64,000 nt of DNA, from positions 99,578 through 163,577 of the forward strand of contig CACKNV010000003.1 of assembly GCA_902601705.1 (NCBI GenBank), given 5' to 3'. The DNA comes from an uncultured Pelagibacteraceae bacterium (GTDB lineage Bacteria > Pseudomonadota > Alphaproteobacteria > Pelagibacterales > Pelagibacteraceae). Shown here in pieces: positions 29,091-36,635 of the stretch; position 1 is the first letter of the stretch; every line of letters begins with the position of its first letter. The notes under the pieces were generated by a model that was not told the origin of the DNA, made no database searches, and worked only from the letters and a program-made list of their open reading frames with translations. Made by a program: the position numbers and the translations under genes.

Positions 29091-29432
29091 ATGTCAGATT
29101 TATCGAAAAAAAAGTGTGTAGCTTGTGATGGCAATATTCCGCCATTTGATATTAGCGAAATACATAAATATTTAAAAAAAGTTGATGGCTGGGATGTAAA
29201 AAACAACGACGATAAAAGTTTCTATTTAATAAAAGATTTTAAGTTTAAGAATTTCGAGGAAAGTCAAAAATTCGTAAATAAAGTCAGCAATATAGCCGAG
29301 GAAGAAAATCATCATCCTGATATTTTATTTGGTTGGGGTTATTGTAAAATAAAGATTTTTACCCATGCCATAAAAGGTCTTGCAGAGAGCGATTTTATTT
29401 TAGCGGCAAAAATAGATAAAATTAATGATTAA
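29091..29432 (+). CDS. phhB: pterin-4a-carbinolamine dehydratase
   Basis: Recycles the pterin cofactor of aromatic amino-acid hydroxylases; related proteins have other, less clear roles when no hydroxylase is present. I chose ATG 29,091 (MSDLSKKKCVACDGNIPPFD), because the longer in-frame reading from 29,022 would translate the tRNA gene. The family core is VDGWDV, FKFKNFEESQKFVNKVSNIAEEENHHPDI (in parts: AEEENHHPDI holds the catalytic histidines) and the final THAIKGLAESDFILAAKID. Length 113. No phenylalanine hydroxylase gene is in the window. It is convergent with purH, overlapping by 11 bases. Confidence 0.93.
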   Translation: MSDLSKKKCVACDGNIPPFDISEIHKYLKKVDGWDVKNNDDKSFYLIKDFKFKNFEESQKFVNKVSNIAEEENHHPDILFGWGYCKIKIFTHAIKGLAESDFILAAKIDKIND

Positions 29433-30972
29433 AATGTCTTATATTCGCGAACAACATTTTAATTTTTGCTTTATTTGCTAAATTAATAATCTCTTGATCT
29501 CTGATTGAGCCACCTGGTTGAATTATAGTTTTAACCCCAGCTTTAATAAGAACATTTATTCCATCAGCAAATGGAAAAAAAGCATCTGATGCAGCAATAG
29601 AGTTTTTAATTTTTGAGGATTGAAATTGTCTCGCTTTTTGAACAGCTAATTTACAACTATCTAATCTACTTGGCTGACCGGCACCAATACCAATAGTAGA
29701 AAAGTTATTACTCAAGACAATAGAATTTGATTTCACATGCTTACATACATTAAAAGCAAATTGCATCTCTGCTATTTCTTTTTTATTGGGTTTTAAATTA
29801 GTAACACATTTTAATTTTTTTTCATCAATAACAATATTATCTTTACTTTGTAGTAAAAAAGATCCATCAAATGATTTAATAGAAGAGAGATTTTTAAGCT
29901 TAAAATTAGTAATATTAATTATTCTTAAATTTTTTTTTTTTCTTAATATATTCAAAGCCTCTTTATCAAAACTCTTGGCAAGTATTACCTCTAAAAAATT
30001 CTTATTAATTTCAGAAGCTATTCTTTTATCAATCTTGTAGTTACAGGCGATAACCCCACCAAATGCACTAATCGGATCCGATGCATAGGCATTTTTAAAA
30101 GAAACCAAGGGTATTTTGTTTTCAGATACTCCACATGGATTAGCATGTTTAATGATCACAGTTGCAGATTTTTTTTTTAATGTGTCTAAAATTTGAAGAG
30201 ATGCAAACATATCATTGTAGTTGTTGTAGCTTAGCTCCTTACCGTGAATTTGAGTAAATCCAAGTTGCTTATCTTCGTAGTCACTGACATATATAGAGCT
30301 TTGCTGATGAGGGTTTTCGCCGTACCTTAATTTGTGTAATTTTCTTCCAAAAATTGTTTTTCTTTCAGGGAACTCAATTTTAAGTTTTCTATTAAACCAA
30401 TTTGCTATCATTGCATCATAATAAGCGGTCAGTCCAAAAGCTTTAGAAGACATTAACTCTCGAAATTTTAGTGATGTTTTACCTTTAAAGGCCTCTAATT
30501 CTTTAATTAAAAATTTATAATCATCTATATTAGTTATTATAGTAACGTTCTTGAAGTTCTTCGCAGCAGCCCTGACCATTGTAGGGCCGCCTATATCAAT
30601 ATTTTCTATTATTTTCTTTGGATTTTTTGTATTAGTAACTATTTTTTGAAATGGATAAAAATTAACAATAATAAGATCAATGTCAGGAAAATTTTGTTTA
30701 GACATTTCACTTTTATGTTTTTTATTTTTTCGATCATGAAGTATCCCAGCGTGAATTTTAGGATGAAGAGTTTTAACTCTTCCATCTAACATCTCCTTAA
30801 AACCCGTATACTTTGATAGTTCTATACACTCATATCCTAATTTTTTGATGGAAGCATAAGTCCCTCCTGAACTTATAATATTTATATTAAATTTTTTTAA
30901 TACTTTAAGAATAGAAATTAAATTTTCTTTGTTAGATACAGATATTAGAGCACTTTTCACTTTTAATTTCAT
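29422..30972 (-). CDS. purH: bifunctional AICAR formyltransferase / IMP cyclohydrolase
   Basis: Performs the last two steps of purine synthesis. The N-terminal cyclohydrolase domain has KSALISVSNKENL, IISSGGTYASIKKLGY and the DGRVKTLHPKIHAGIL block; the formyltransferase domain has YGENPHQQSSIY, the catalytic VIIKHANPCGVS, YASDPISAFGGVIACN and the closing QPGGSIRDQEIINLANK. Length 516 is standard. The order rpe, heparinase-like gene, purH on one strand is a recognised alphaproteobacterial arrangement. AICAR comes partly from the HisF reaction, whose gene is also in the window. Confidence 0.98.
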   Translation of the reverse strand: MKLKVKSALISVSNKENLISILKVLKKFNINIISSGGTYASIKKLGYECIELSKYTGFKEMLDGRVKTLHPKIHAGILHDRKNKKHKSEMSKQNFPDIDLIIVNFYPFQKIVTNTKNPKKIIENIDIGGPTMVRAAAKNFKNVTIITNIDDYKFLIKELEAFKGKTSLKFRELMSSKAFGLTAYYDAMIANWFNRKLKIEFPERKTIFGRKLHKLRYGENPHQQSSIYVSDYEDKQLGFTQIHGKELSYNNYNDMFASLQILDTLKKKSATVIIKHANPCGVSENKIPLVSFKNAYASDPISAFGGVIACNYKIDKRIASEINKNFLEVILAKSFDKEALNILRKKKNLRIINITNFKLKNLSSIKSFDGSFLLQSKDNIVIDEKKLKCVTNLKPNKKEIAEMQFAFNVCKHVKSNSIVLSNNFSTIGIGAGQPSRLDSCKLAVQKARQFQSSKIKNSIAASDAFFPFADGINVLIKAGVKTIIQPGGSIRDQEIINLANKAKIKMLFANIRHFNH

Positions 30973-30974
30973 AA

Positions 30975-32613
30975 TTAAATTTTCTTTTTAATCTCCCAAT
31001 TAAAGATTTTATTTTTATTAACTAAATTACCACTGATTGTTATGCAATTACTATCTATTATTTTTTTTTCACCTAAAAATATACTTTTTTCTATATCAAG
31101 ATTTTCTTCGTAAACAGTAAAAAGCAGAGATTTATTTTTAGAAATTTGAATTAAAGCACTATTCCCACTCATAGTTTTGATAACACTCAACTTTGGATTT
31201 ATATGAAATCTAAAAGCATATCTTATAGGATATCCATCCTTGGCTTTAAAAATTTGATCTTTACCTTTGAGAAAGTTATTTTTTTTATCTACATATATCT
31301 CCCTTTTATGCGTGCACCCAAACTTCTTTTCATAGCCATCATTAGAGGCGGAGCATCCTATGCAGTAATCCTCATTTTTTGGTGCAACACCAGAGGATTT
31401 AAAGCTATTTTGAATTGAATTGCCAAAAACTTTATTGATCATTTCATTTTTCTCAAATTTAGTTATGGATGTTTCATTAATAGTTAAAGTTGATTGACAC
31501 GCTGTAAGTCTACTTAATAATTCTGCTTTTTTTTGAAATGTGAATACCAAATCCTGAATTGGTTATTATTTTTTCTCCATCTAAAAAATACTCGAAAGAC
31601 AATGGTCCGGATTGATACGACCTAGAGAATTTTTTTTGAGGAGGGCTATCTACATCTACAAGCACAAAGTGATTCTTGTGCTTTATTTTGAACAAACCTC
31701 CTAATGTATTATTTTTATTATTTGTTTTAAAATTTTCTAGATACTTTTCGAATTGTGATAAGTTAGCTGAGGTGGCTCCATTAAATAATGGCAAATAATT
31801 ATTTGGGGTTTTGATAAAACTAATACAGTTTAAATTTTTTTCAATTATATCATCTAAAAATTCTGGAACATATTTTTGACTATCTTTAATTATCTCTCTA
31901 CAAAATATGAAATATTTAGAAAAAAAAATTAAATCATTCGGATTTCTAGATAAAGGAAAGCCTGCTGAGTCAAAAAATTTTTTAATAACATTTTCAATTT
32001 CTTTAATTCCAAGATCATAATTTTCTTTATATTCTTTAAAAACGAGTCCAGTGAGCGTAATAGCAGTCAAAATTTCAATTTTTTTTGTAAGATTTTTTTC
32101 AAATTTTATATTTTTTTTCAAGTGATTAGTTTGGCTTACGATACAATCTAAAAAATTTTTTTTAAAATCAAATGTGCAATTATTTAAAATAATATCTGTG
32201 TTCAAAATCCAACTAATAATTCTCGCGCTTAAAGTTGAGGTTTCCCATATTTTTTTTTTATATTTAGAATTTTTTATCATCCAAATAAAAATAATTTTTT
32301 TTATTTTTTTATTATCAGTTTTTCTATCTAAAAGGTTAAGCCAAAAAAAATTATGCATTTGGTCAGCATCCTTTTTTTTATTCTCAAGCCAAAATATATT
32401 TGGATCGATGTCATTAATCTTAAATGTTTGGTCATTAGACGGTGCAATAATTGATAACAAGAATGGATTTGGGTTATAGTAGATTTGTTTTGGAGTAATG
32501 GATTGTAAAGATTTATTATAATTTTTAGATGAAAAATATAATTTTTTAAAAAACTTAACTAAAGTAATCTGGCATGCAATTAGATAAAAAATGACACTTT
32601 TCAGGCCAAACAT
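30975..32613 (-). pseudogene. heparinase II/III family protein split by a one-base frameshift
   Basis: Two overlapping open frames together make one heparinase II/III-like protein of about 546 residues, the normal size for the alphaproteobacterial version that sits between rpe and purH. The first part (32,613 to about 31,530) has the alpha-helical barrel and ends LDGEKIITNSGFGIHIS; the second (from about 31,530 to 30,975) continues KKAELLSRLTACQSTLTINE, the expected next block of the family. The break is at a run of eight A on the coding strand (31,527-31,534); with seven A the frame is continuous. It may be a real lesion, a slippage-tolerated gene or a sequencing error. Substrate is unknown; relatives act on acidic polysaccharides. 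Confidence 0.8.
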
Positions 32614-32616
32614 CTA

Positions 32617-33279
32617 TTAATTGTTTCTGAGAATTTCTATATTTTTTTTAAGGTCGCCTTTATTTTCTCTAAAAATAGTAGACCCTGACACAAGTATATT
32701 TGCACCAGCATTTTTTGCTTTTGAACAATTTTCGAAATTTATTCCACCATCAATCTCAATATCTACTTTTAAATTTTTTTTATTAATCAAATCTCTAATT
32801 TCTTTTGTTTTTTCTAAAACCTCAGGCATAAATTTTTGTCCTCCAAAACCAGGTTCAACACTCATAATTAACACTAAGTCAATTTGATCTAAATAGCCTT
32901 TAATTAAATCAACTTTTGATTTTGGTTTTAATGAAATACCAACTTTTTTGTTTTGATCTCTAATTAACTTAATTGTCTTAGAAACATCAGATGTAGCTTC
33001 TGGGTGAAAAGTAATGATATCCGCACCGGCGTCGGCAAAGCTTTTGACGAAATTATCTACCGGTGAAATCATTAAATGAACATCAAAGGTTTTCTTTGTC
33101 AGAGGTCTAAGTTTTTTTATCACCTCAGGCCCTATAGTAAGATTGGGAACAAAATGCCCATCCATAACATCAATGTGTATGTAATCTGCACCTGCTTTTT
33201 CTAATGAAATAACTTCATCACCCAATTTGCTGAAATCAGCAGATAAAATCGAAGGGGAAATTTTAATTGTACCGCTCAT
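32617..33279 (-). CDS. rpe: ribulose-phosphate 3-epimerase
   Basis: Interconverts ribulose 5-phosphate and xylulose 5-phosphate in the pentose phosphate pathway. Metal and catalytic residues are in ISPSILSADFSKLGDEV (residues about 7-23), YIHIDVMDGHFVPNLTIGP, FDVHLMI, LIMSVEPGFGGQKF and DIEIDGGINFEN. Length 220. It is the first gene of the rpe-heparinase-purH series; the heparinase-like start is 3 bases downstream of its stop. Confidence 0.98.
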   Translation of the reverse strand: MSGTIKISPSILSADFSKLGDEVISLEKAGADYIHIDVMDGHFVPNLTIGPEVIKKLRPLTKKTFDVHLMISPVDNFVKSFADAGADIITFHPEATSDVSKTIKLIRDQNKKVGISLKPKSKVDLIKGYLDQIDLVLIMSVEPGFGGQKFMPEVLEKTKEIRDLINKKNLKVDIEIDGGINFENCSKAKNAGANILVSGSTIFRENKGDLKKNIEILRNN

Positions 33280-33326
33280 AATTTATTTATATTTTAAACT
33301 AAAACTTTGTCAAAAAAATTAAGGTC

Positions 33327-33662
33327 TTAGTTGAATAACTGATAAAGTTGTCTTGAAAAATCACTTTCAAGTGGAAATGCTAACATTCCCCAAACATCAT
33401 AACCCAATATGTATGGCATTGCATAAAATCTAAATAAATAGAAAAACCAGGCTACATAGAGAGCTATAAATGGCCCAAATAAAAAACTAGGTGTGATAAA
33501 TTTAAATAGATTAATTATTGGATTTGTATATTTGACGAAAACTCTCATAAAAAAAAATGTAGAGTCTTCTCTCTGAAAAATATTCATGAATGCTCGACCT
33601 ATTAAAGTCCACATTATTGTTCCTAGAATGTAATCTAAAACAATTGCCCAAGTAGGTATCAT
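33327..33662 (-). CDS. small integral membrane protein, YggT-like (weak)
   Basis: Protein of 111 residues with two to three hydrophobic segments (about 7-25, 50-80 and possibly 85-95). It contains REDSTFFFMRVFVKYTNPI followed by PSFLFGPFIALYVAWFFYLFRF, a pattern I associate with alphaproteobacterial YggT-type membrane proteins (an N-P-I/L-x segment after an amphipathic helix), but the match is weak. It stands alone between rpe and the symporter operon, 76 bases from the latter, with the symporter terminator in between. Function is unknown. Confidence 0.5.
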   Translation of the reverse strand: MIPTWAIVLDYILGTIMWTLIGRAFMNIFQREDSTFFFMRVFVKYTNPIINLFKFITPSFLFGPFIALYVAWFFYLFRFYAMPYILGYDVWGMLAFPLESDFSRQLYQLFN

Positions 33663-33692
33663 ATTTTTAAAGTATCATGATTTAGGTAAAAA

Positions 33693-33719
33693 AAAAGGGG
33701 CGAAAAAATCGCCCCTTTT
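33693..33719 (-). terminator. Rho-independent terminator of the symporter operon
   Basis: An 11-base perfect stem (AAAAGGGGCGA at 33,693-33,703 with TCGCCCCTTTT at 33,709-33,719) encloses a 5-base loop. On the minus strand it is followed by a T run of nine, and it starts 20 bases after the symporter stop. The GC core stands out strongly from the surrounding DNA. The A run on the other side could let it work for the plus strand as well, though no plus-strand gene ends here. Confidence 0.9.
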
Positions 33720-33738
33720 AATTTTAAATAATTATTTA

Positions 33739-35595
33739 TTAGTGTTGCTTACCAAGAATAGCCTTACCTGTAGGTATTCTTGTATCGTCTACCATTTTTT
33801 GAACAGCTGGACTTGGTTCTTTAGTCATTAAACTAACTACAACCATCACAACTAAACAAATTGGTGCACCGATTAAACCAAATCTTAAGTGGTCGATACC
33901 TAAGAATGGAGTATTTACACCACCGAATATTGGCACAGAGAATTTAGGGAACACCCACAATAAGTATAATGTTCCTGAAGCAATTCCCGATACAATACCA
34001 GCGATTGCACCAGCTCTAGTAGCTCTCTTCCACCATACACCAAGTACAAGTGGGAAGAATAAGCCTGACATTGCAAAGTCGAATGCCCAAGCAACCGAAC
34101 CTAAGATACTTGTTAGCCTGAAAGAGGCTATGTAAGCACCTGCAGCTCCGATTATTACTAGAAGTACACGAGCAACTAAAAGTCTTTTAGCTGTATCAGC
34201 TTTTGGATCTATGATTTTGTAGTAAATATCATGAGATAAAGCATTTGATATCGCTAACACAAGACCGTCAGCAGTTGACATGGCAGCAGCCATACCTCCA
34301 GCAAACACTAGTCCAGAGATTACAAACGGTAGTCCCGCTACTTCTGGAGTAGCTAATACTACAACGTCACCTCTCATGAACCATTCGTTCAACTGAAGTA
34401 TACCGTCACCATTAAAGTCTGCGATAAATACTTGTTTAACTTCAGACCATCTTTGTACCCATTCTATCGACTGAACTTCAGAAATAGATTTTCCGATAAT
34501 TCCAGTTGGTAGATTTGGATCCATTAATGCCAACTTAGACAATGTCGCTAACATAGGCGCTGAAGAGTAAAGTAAGAAAATAAAGAATAGCGACCAAGCT
34601 ACTGATTTTCTTGCTGCTCTAACAGAAGGAGTTGTAAAGTATCTCATTAAGATATGAGGTAACGATGCAGTTCCCACCATCATACAAATCGCTAACGATA
34701 AGTATTTCCAGACAGCCATTCCACCTTCAGGTACTCCAGAGTGAGTTCCAGAGATGTATTTCAATCCTCCTGGTACCCCAGCTGCTTTCATATCTGCGGC
34801 GCTGTTTTTAACTAGTCCAAATTGTTGTTCAAGTTCACCAAGTCTTGCAACTTCATCACCCAACATTAAGTGTGGGAAAATTCCTCCACCAACGTTTGAA
34901 CTGATCCAGAATACTGGTATCAAGTAAGCGATGATTAATACAATGTACTGAGCAACCTGAGTCCAAGTTACGGCTCTCATTCCACCAAGCATTGAACAGA
35001 TAAGGATACTTATTAATCCTACCCAAACACCTGCCTCGAACGGAATTCCAAGAGCTCTAGAAGCAATTGTACCCGTAGCGTTAATTTGTGCAGTCACGTA
35101 AGTAAATGATGCTATGAAAAGCACGAATACTGCGCAAGCTCTTACGAGATTACCACCGTATCGTGTTCCGATAAAATCAGGAACTGTGTAACAACCAAAT
35201 TTTCTTAGGTACGGAGCCATTAAAGTTGCAACAAGCACGTATCCACCTGTCCAACCTACTAAGAAGGCCATATAAGTATAGCCACCAAAGTAAACTCCAC
35301 CCGCTAAGGCTACGAATGAAGCACCTGACATCCAGTCAGCTGCTGTTGCCATTCCGTTAAATACGGTAGGCACTTGTCTTCCTGCAACATAGTAGGCATC
35401 TACTTGTATGGTTCGTGATAAATAACCGATTAAGGCATAGATCAAAACCGTGAAAGCTACGAACATCACTCCGATATTTTTAGCTGACACACCAGCTTGT
35501 TCCGCAATAGCCATCAATATGATGAATACTATGAAACCACCTGTGTAGGTCCCGTATATTTTAGGAAGGTTTTTTATAAAATCTCCTTTAAACAT
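33739..35595 (-). CDS. solute:sodium symporter large subunit (SSS family, acetate permease-like)
   Basis: Polytopic transporter of 618 residues with about 13 hydrophobic segments. It has the SSS-family signature blocks VAGRQVPTVFNGMATAADWMSGASF and GGMAAAMSTADGLVLAISNALSHD (each quoted in part), and an inserted soluble segment about residues 235-285 and 365-415 with an EF-hand-like DFNGDGILQLNEW motif. This is the VC_2705 subfamily that pairs with a DUF4212 small subunit. The adjacent acetyl-CoA synthetase gene suggests acetate or a similar short-chain acid as substrate, which is inference. Codon choice is less A/T-biased than neighbours, suggesting high expression. Confidence 0.92.
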   Translation of the reverse strand: MFKGDFIKNLPKIYGTYTGGFIVFIILMAIAEQAGVSAKNIGVMFVAFTVLIYALIGYLSRTIQVDAYYVAGRQVPTVFNGMATAADWMSGASFVALAGGVYFGGYTYMAFLVGWTGGYVLVATLMAPYLRKFGCYTVPDFIGTRYGGNLVRACAVFVLFIASFTYVTAQINATGTIASRALGIPFEAGVWVGLISILICSMLGGMRAVTWTQVAQYIVLIIAYLIPVFWISSNVGGGIFPHLMLGDEVARLGELEQQFGLVKNSAADMKAAGVPGGLKYISGTHSGVPEGGMAVWKYLSLAICMMVGTASLPHILMRYFTTPSVRAARKSVAWSLFFIFLLYSSAPMLATLSKLALMDPNLPTGIIGKSISEVQSIEWVQRWSEVKQVFIADFNGDGILQLNEWFMRGDVVVLATPEVAGLPFVISGLVFAGGMAAAMSTADGLVLAISNALSHDIYYKIIDPKADTAKRLLVARVLLVIIGAAGAYIASFRLTSILGSVAWAFDFAMSGLFFPLVLGVWWKRATRAGAIAGIVSGIASGTLYLLWVFPKFSVPIFGGVNTPFLGIDHLRFGLIGAPICLVVMVVVSLMTKEPSPAVQKMVDDTRIPTGKAILGKQH

Positions 35596-35852
35596 TAGTC
35601 ATCCTCTCTTTCTGAGAAACCATGTTCTTCGTCGATTTTTTCTTGTTTATTTGCAGTCCAAAACAAAATTATCACAAAGGCAAGAAGTGAACCTTGCGCA
35701 GTCATGTAATATGCTAATGGATAGCCAAGAAAAGACATCGTGTTCAGTTCTGAACCAAACATGAAGATCACTAATGAGAAGAAAGCCCAAAGAACCAATG
35801 TTACGATCATATGGTTTTTGGTCTTATTCCAATATGCGTCTTTATTTGACAT
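35595..35852 (-). CDS. symporter small subunit, DUF4212 family
   Basis: Membrane protein of 85 residues with two transmembrane segments (about 14-34 and 44-66). It begins SNKDAYWNKTKNHMIVTLVLW, the family pattern W-x-x-x-x-x-x, and ends in a charged tail DEEHGFSEREDD. DUF4212 proteins always precede an SSS transporter, and here stop and start overlap as TAATG, so the two are translationally coupled. A strong purine-rich ribosome-binding site (GGGGG just upstream of the start) is present. The function is presumably to stabilise the large subunit. Confidence 0.9.
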   Translation of the reverse strand: MSNKDAYWNKTKNHMIVTLVLWAFFSLVIFMFGSELNTMSFLGYPLAYYMTAQGSLLAFVIILFWTANKQEKIDEEHGFSEREDD

Positions 35853-35872
35853 ATTTCCCCCTATTATTTTTA

Positions 35873-35890
35873 ACTTTTTACGTAAAAAGT
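35873..35890. promoter_or_regulatory. 18-base perfect palindrome upstream of the symporter operon
   Basis: ACTTTTTACGTAAAAAGT is a perfect inverted repeat centred 30 bases before the DUF4212 start codon on the minus strand. Its position fits an operator or an untranslated-leader hairpin for the symporter operon, and it could also serve the divergent gene at 36,006. No regulator is identified, and A+T-rich DNA makes A/T palindromes less surprising, but the ACGT core and the length are notable. Confidence 0.4.
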
Positions 35891-36005
35891 ATTATTAGTT
35901 GTAGGAACCTTACCCATTATGAGTTTAATTTAAAGAGAAAAAAGGACCCTAAAACCAATATGAAATGCTATAAGTTAAGTAAAATAAGGGTTTTTAAAAT
36001 ACAAC

Positions 36006-36635
36006 GTGAAATTGAATCTTGAAAAACTTAGAATCACTATAAAAACTATGGGGGAATATTTATTCCCTATTGAAAAGGTTACGAGTTATTTTAAAAGCAT
36101 AAAATCTAAAAACGATCTTCAAAAATTTATTCAACAAAGATCAGCTCACGTTGCTCAAACAACTTTGTACGGATACTTAAAGACTAGGATAGGTGTAAAA
36201 TATACTGCGATGGTTGAAGATGAGGTTTTTTCTAAATCAATTAACATCGCAAAATGGAATATTTATATGGTTGCAGTTGCGGACTGCACCTTTTACGTTT
36301 TTTCGTATTTAATGGCAGAAAAAAATCTAAAAGAAAATGATTGTAAGCAAATTTATTTAGATATTATAGAAAAAGAGAAAGCAAATGGTTTGAGCGAGGA
36401 AATTCACTTAAAAGCAAAGCAAGAATTTTTAAACCGAAGCGAAAAAATAGATTTTCAAAAATATTACTTAGATAATCCGTTTAAGGAAAGTTGTATGGCG
36501 CTTTATAATTGGGCTCCTATCGCAGATGAATTGAAGATTCTAGATAAAGAAATAGTTTTAAATTCAATGAGATTAAAGTGGAATTTAAAAATTGATGAAT
36601 TTAAAAAGTTAACTAAAAATTTAAATTTTAATTAG
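36006..36635 (+). CDS. conserved alphaproteobacterial protein of unknown function
   Basis: Soluble, largely helical protein of 209 residues. The central block [47 protein letters not shown] (seen here in pieces between residues 38 and 85) matches a pattern I recall from many alphaproteobacterial hypothetical proteins, often mislabelled as esterase; no esterase motif is visible. It is divergent from the symporter operon and convergent with acs, overlapping the latter by 4 bases. No membrane segment or signal peptide is seen. A role linked to acetate uptake would be guesswork from position only. Confidence 0.75.
   Translation: MKLNLEKLRITIKTMGEYLFPIEKVTSYFKSIKSKNDLQKFIQQRSAHVAQTTLYGYLKTRIGVKYTAMVEDEVFSKSINIAKWNIYMVAVADCTFYVFSYLMAEKNLKENDCKQIYLDIIEKEKANGLSEEIHLKAKQEFLNRSEKIDFQKYYLDNPFKESCMALYNWAPIADELKILDKEIVLNSMRLKWNLKIDEFKKLTKNLNFN

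Noticed and set aside
28997..29206. Minus-strand open frame reading ERAKGFEPSTFSLATRRS across the tRNA
   Set aside because: This is the well-known false protein made by translating the antisense of a tRNA gene; the tRNA-Gly accounts for it.
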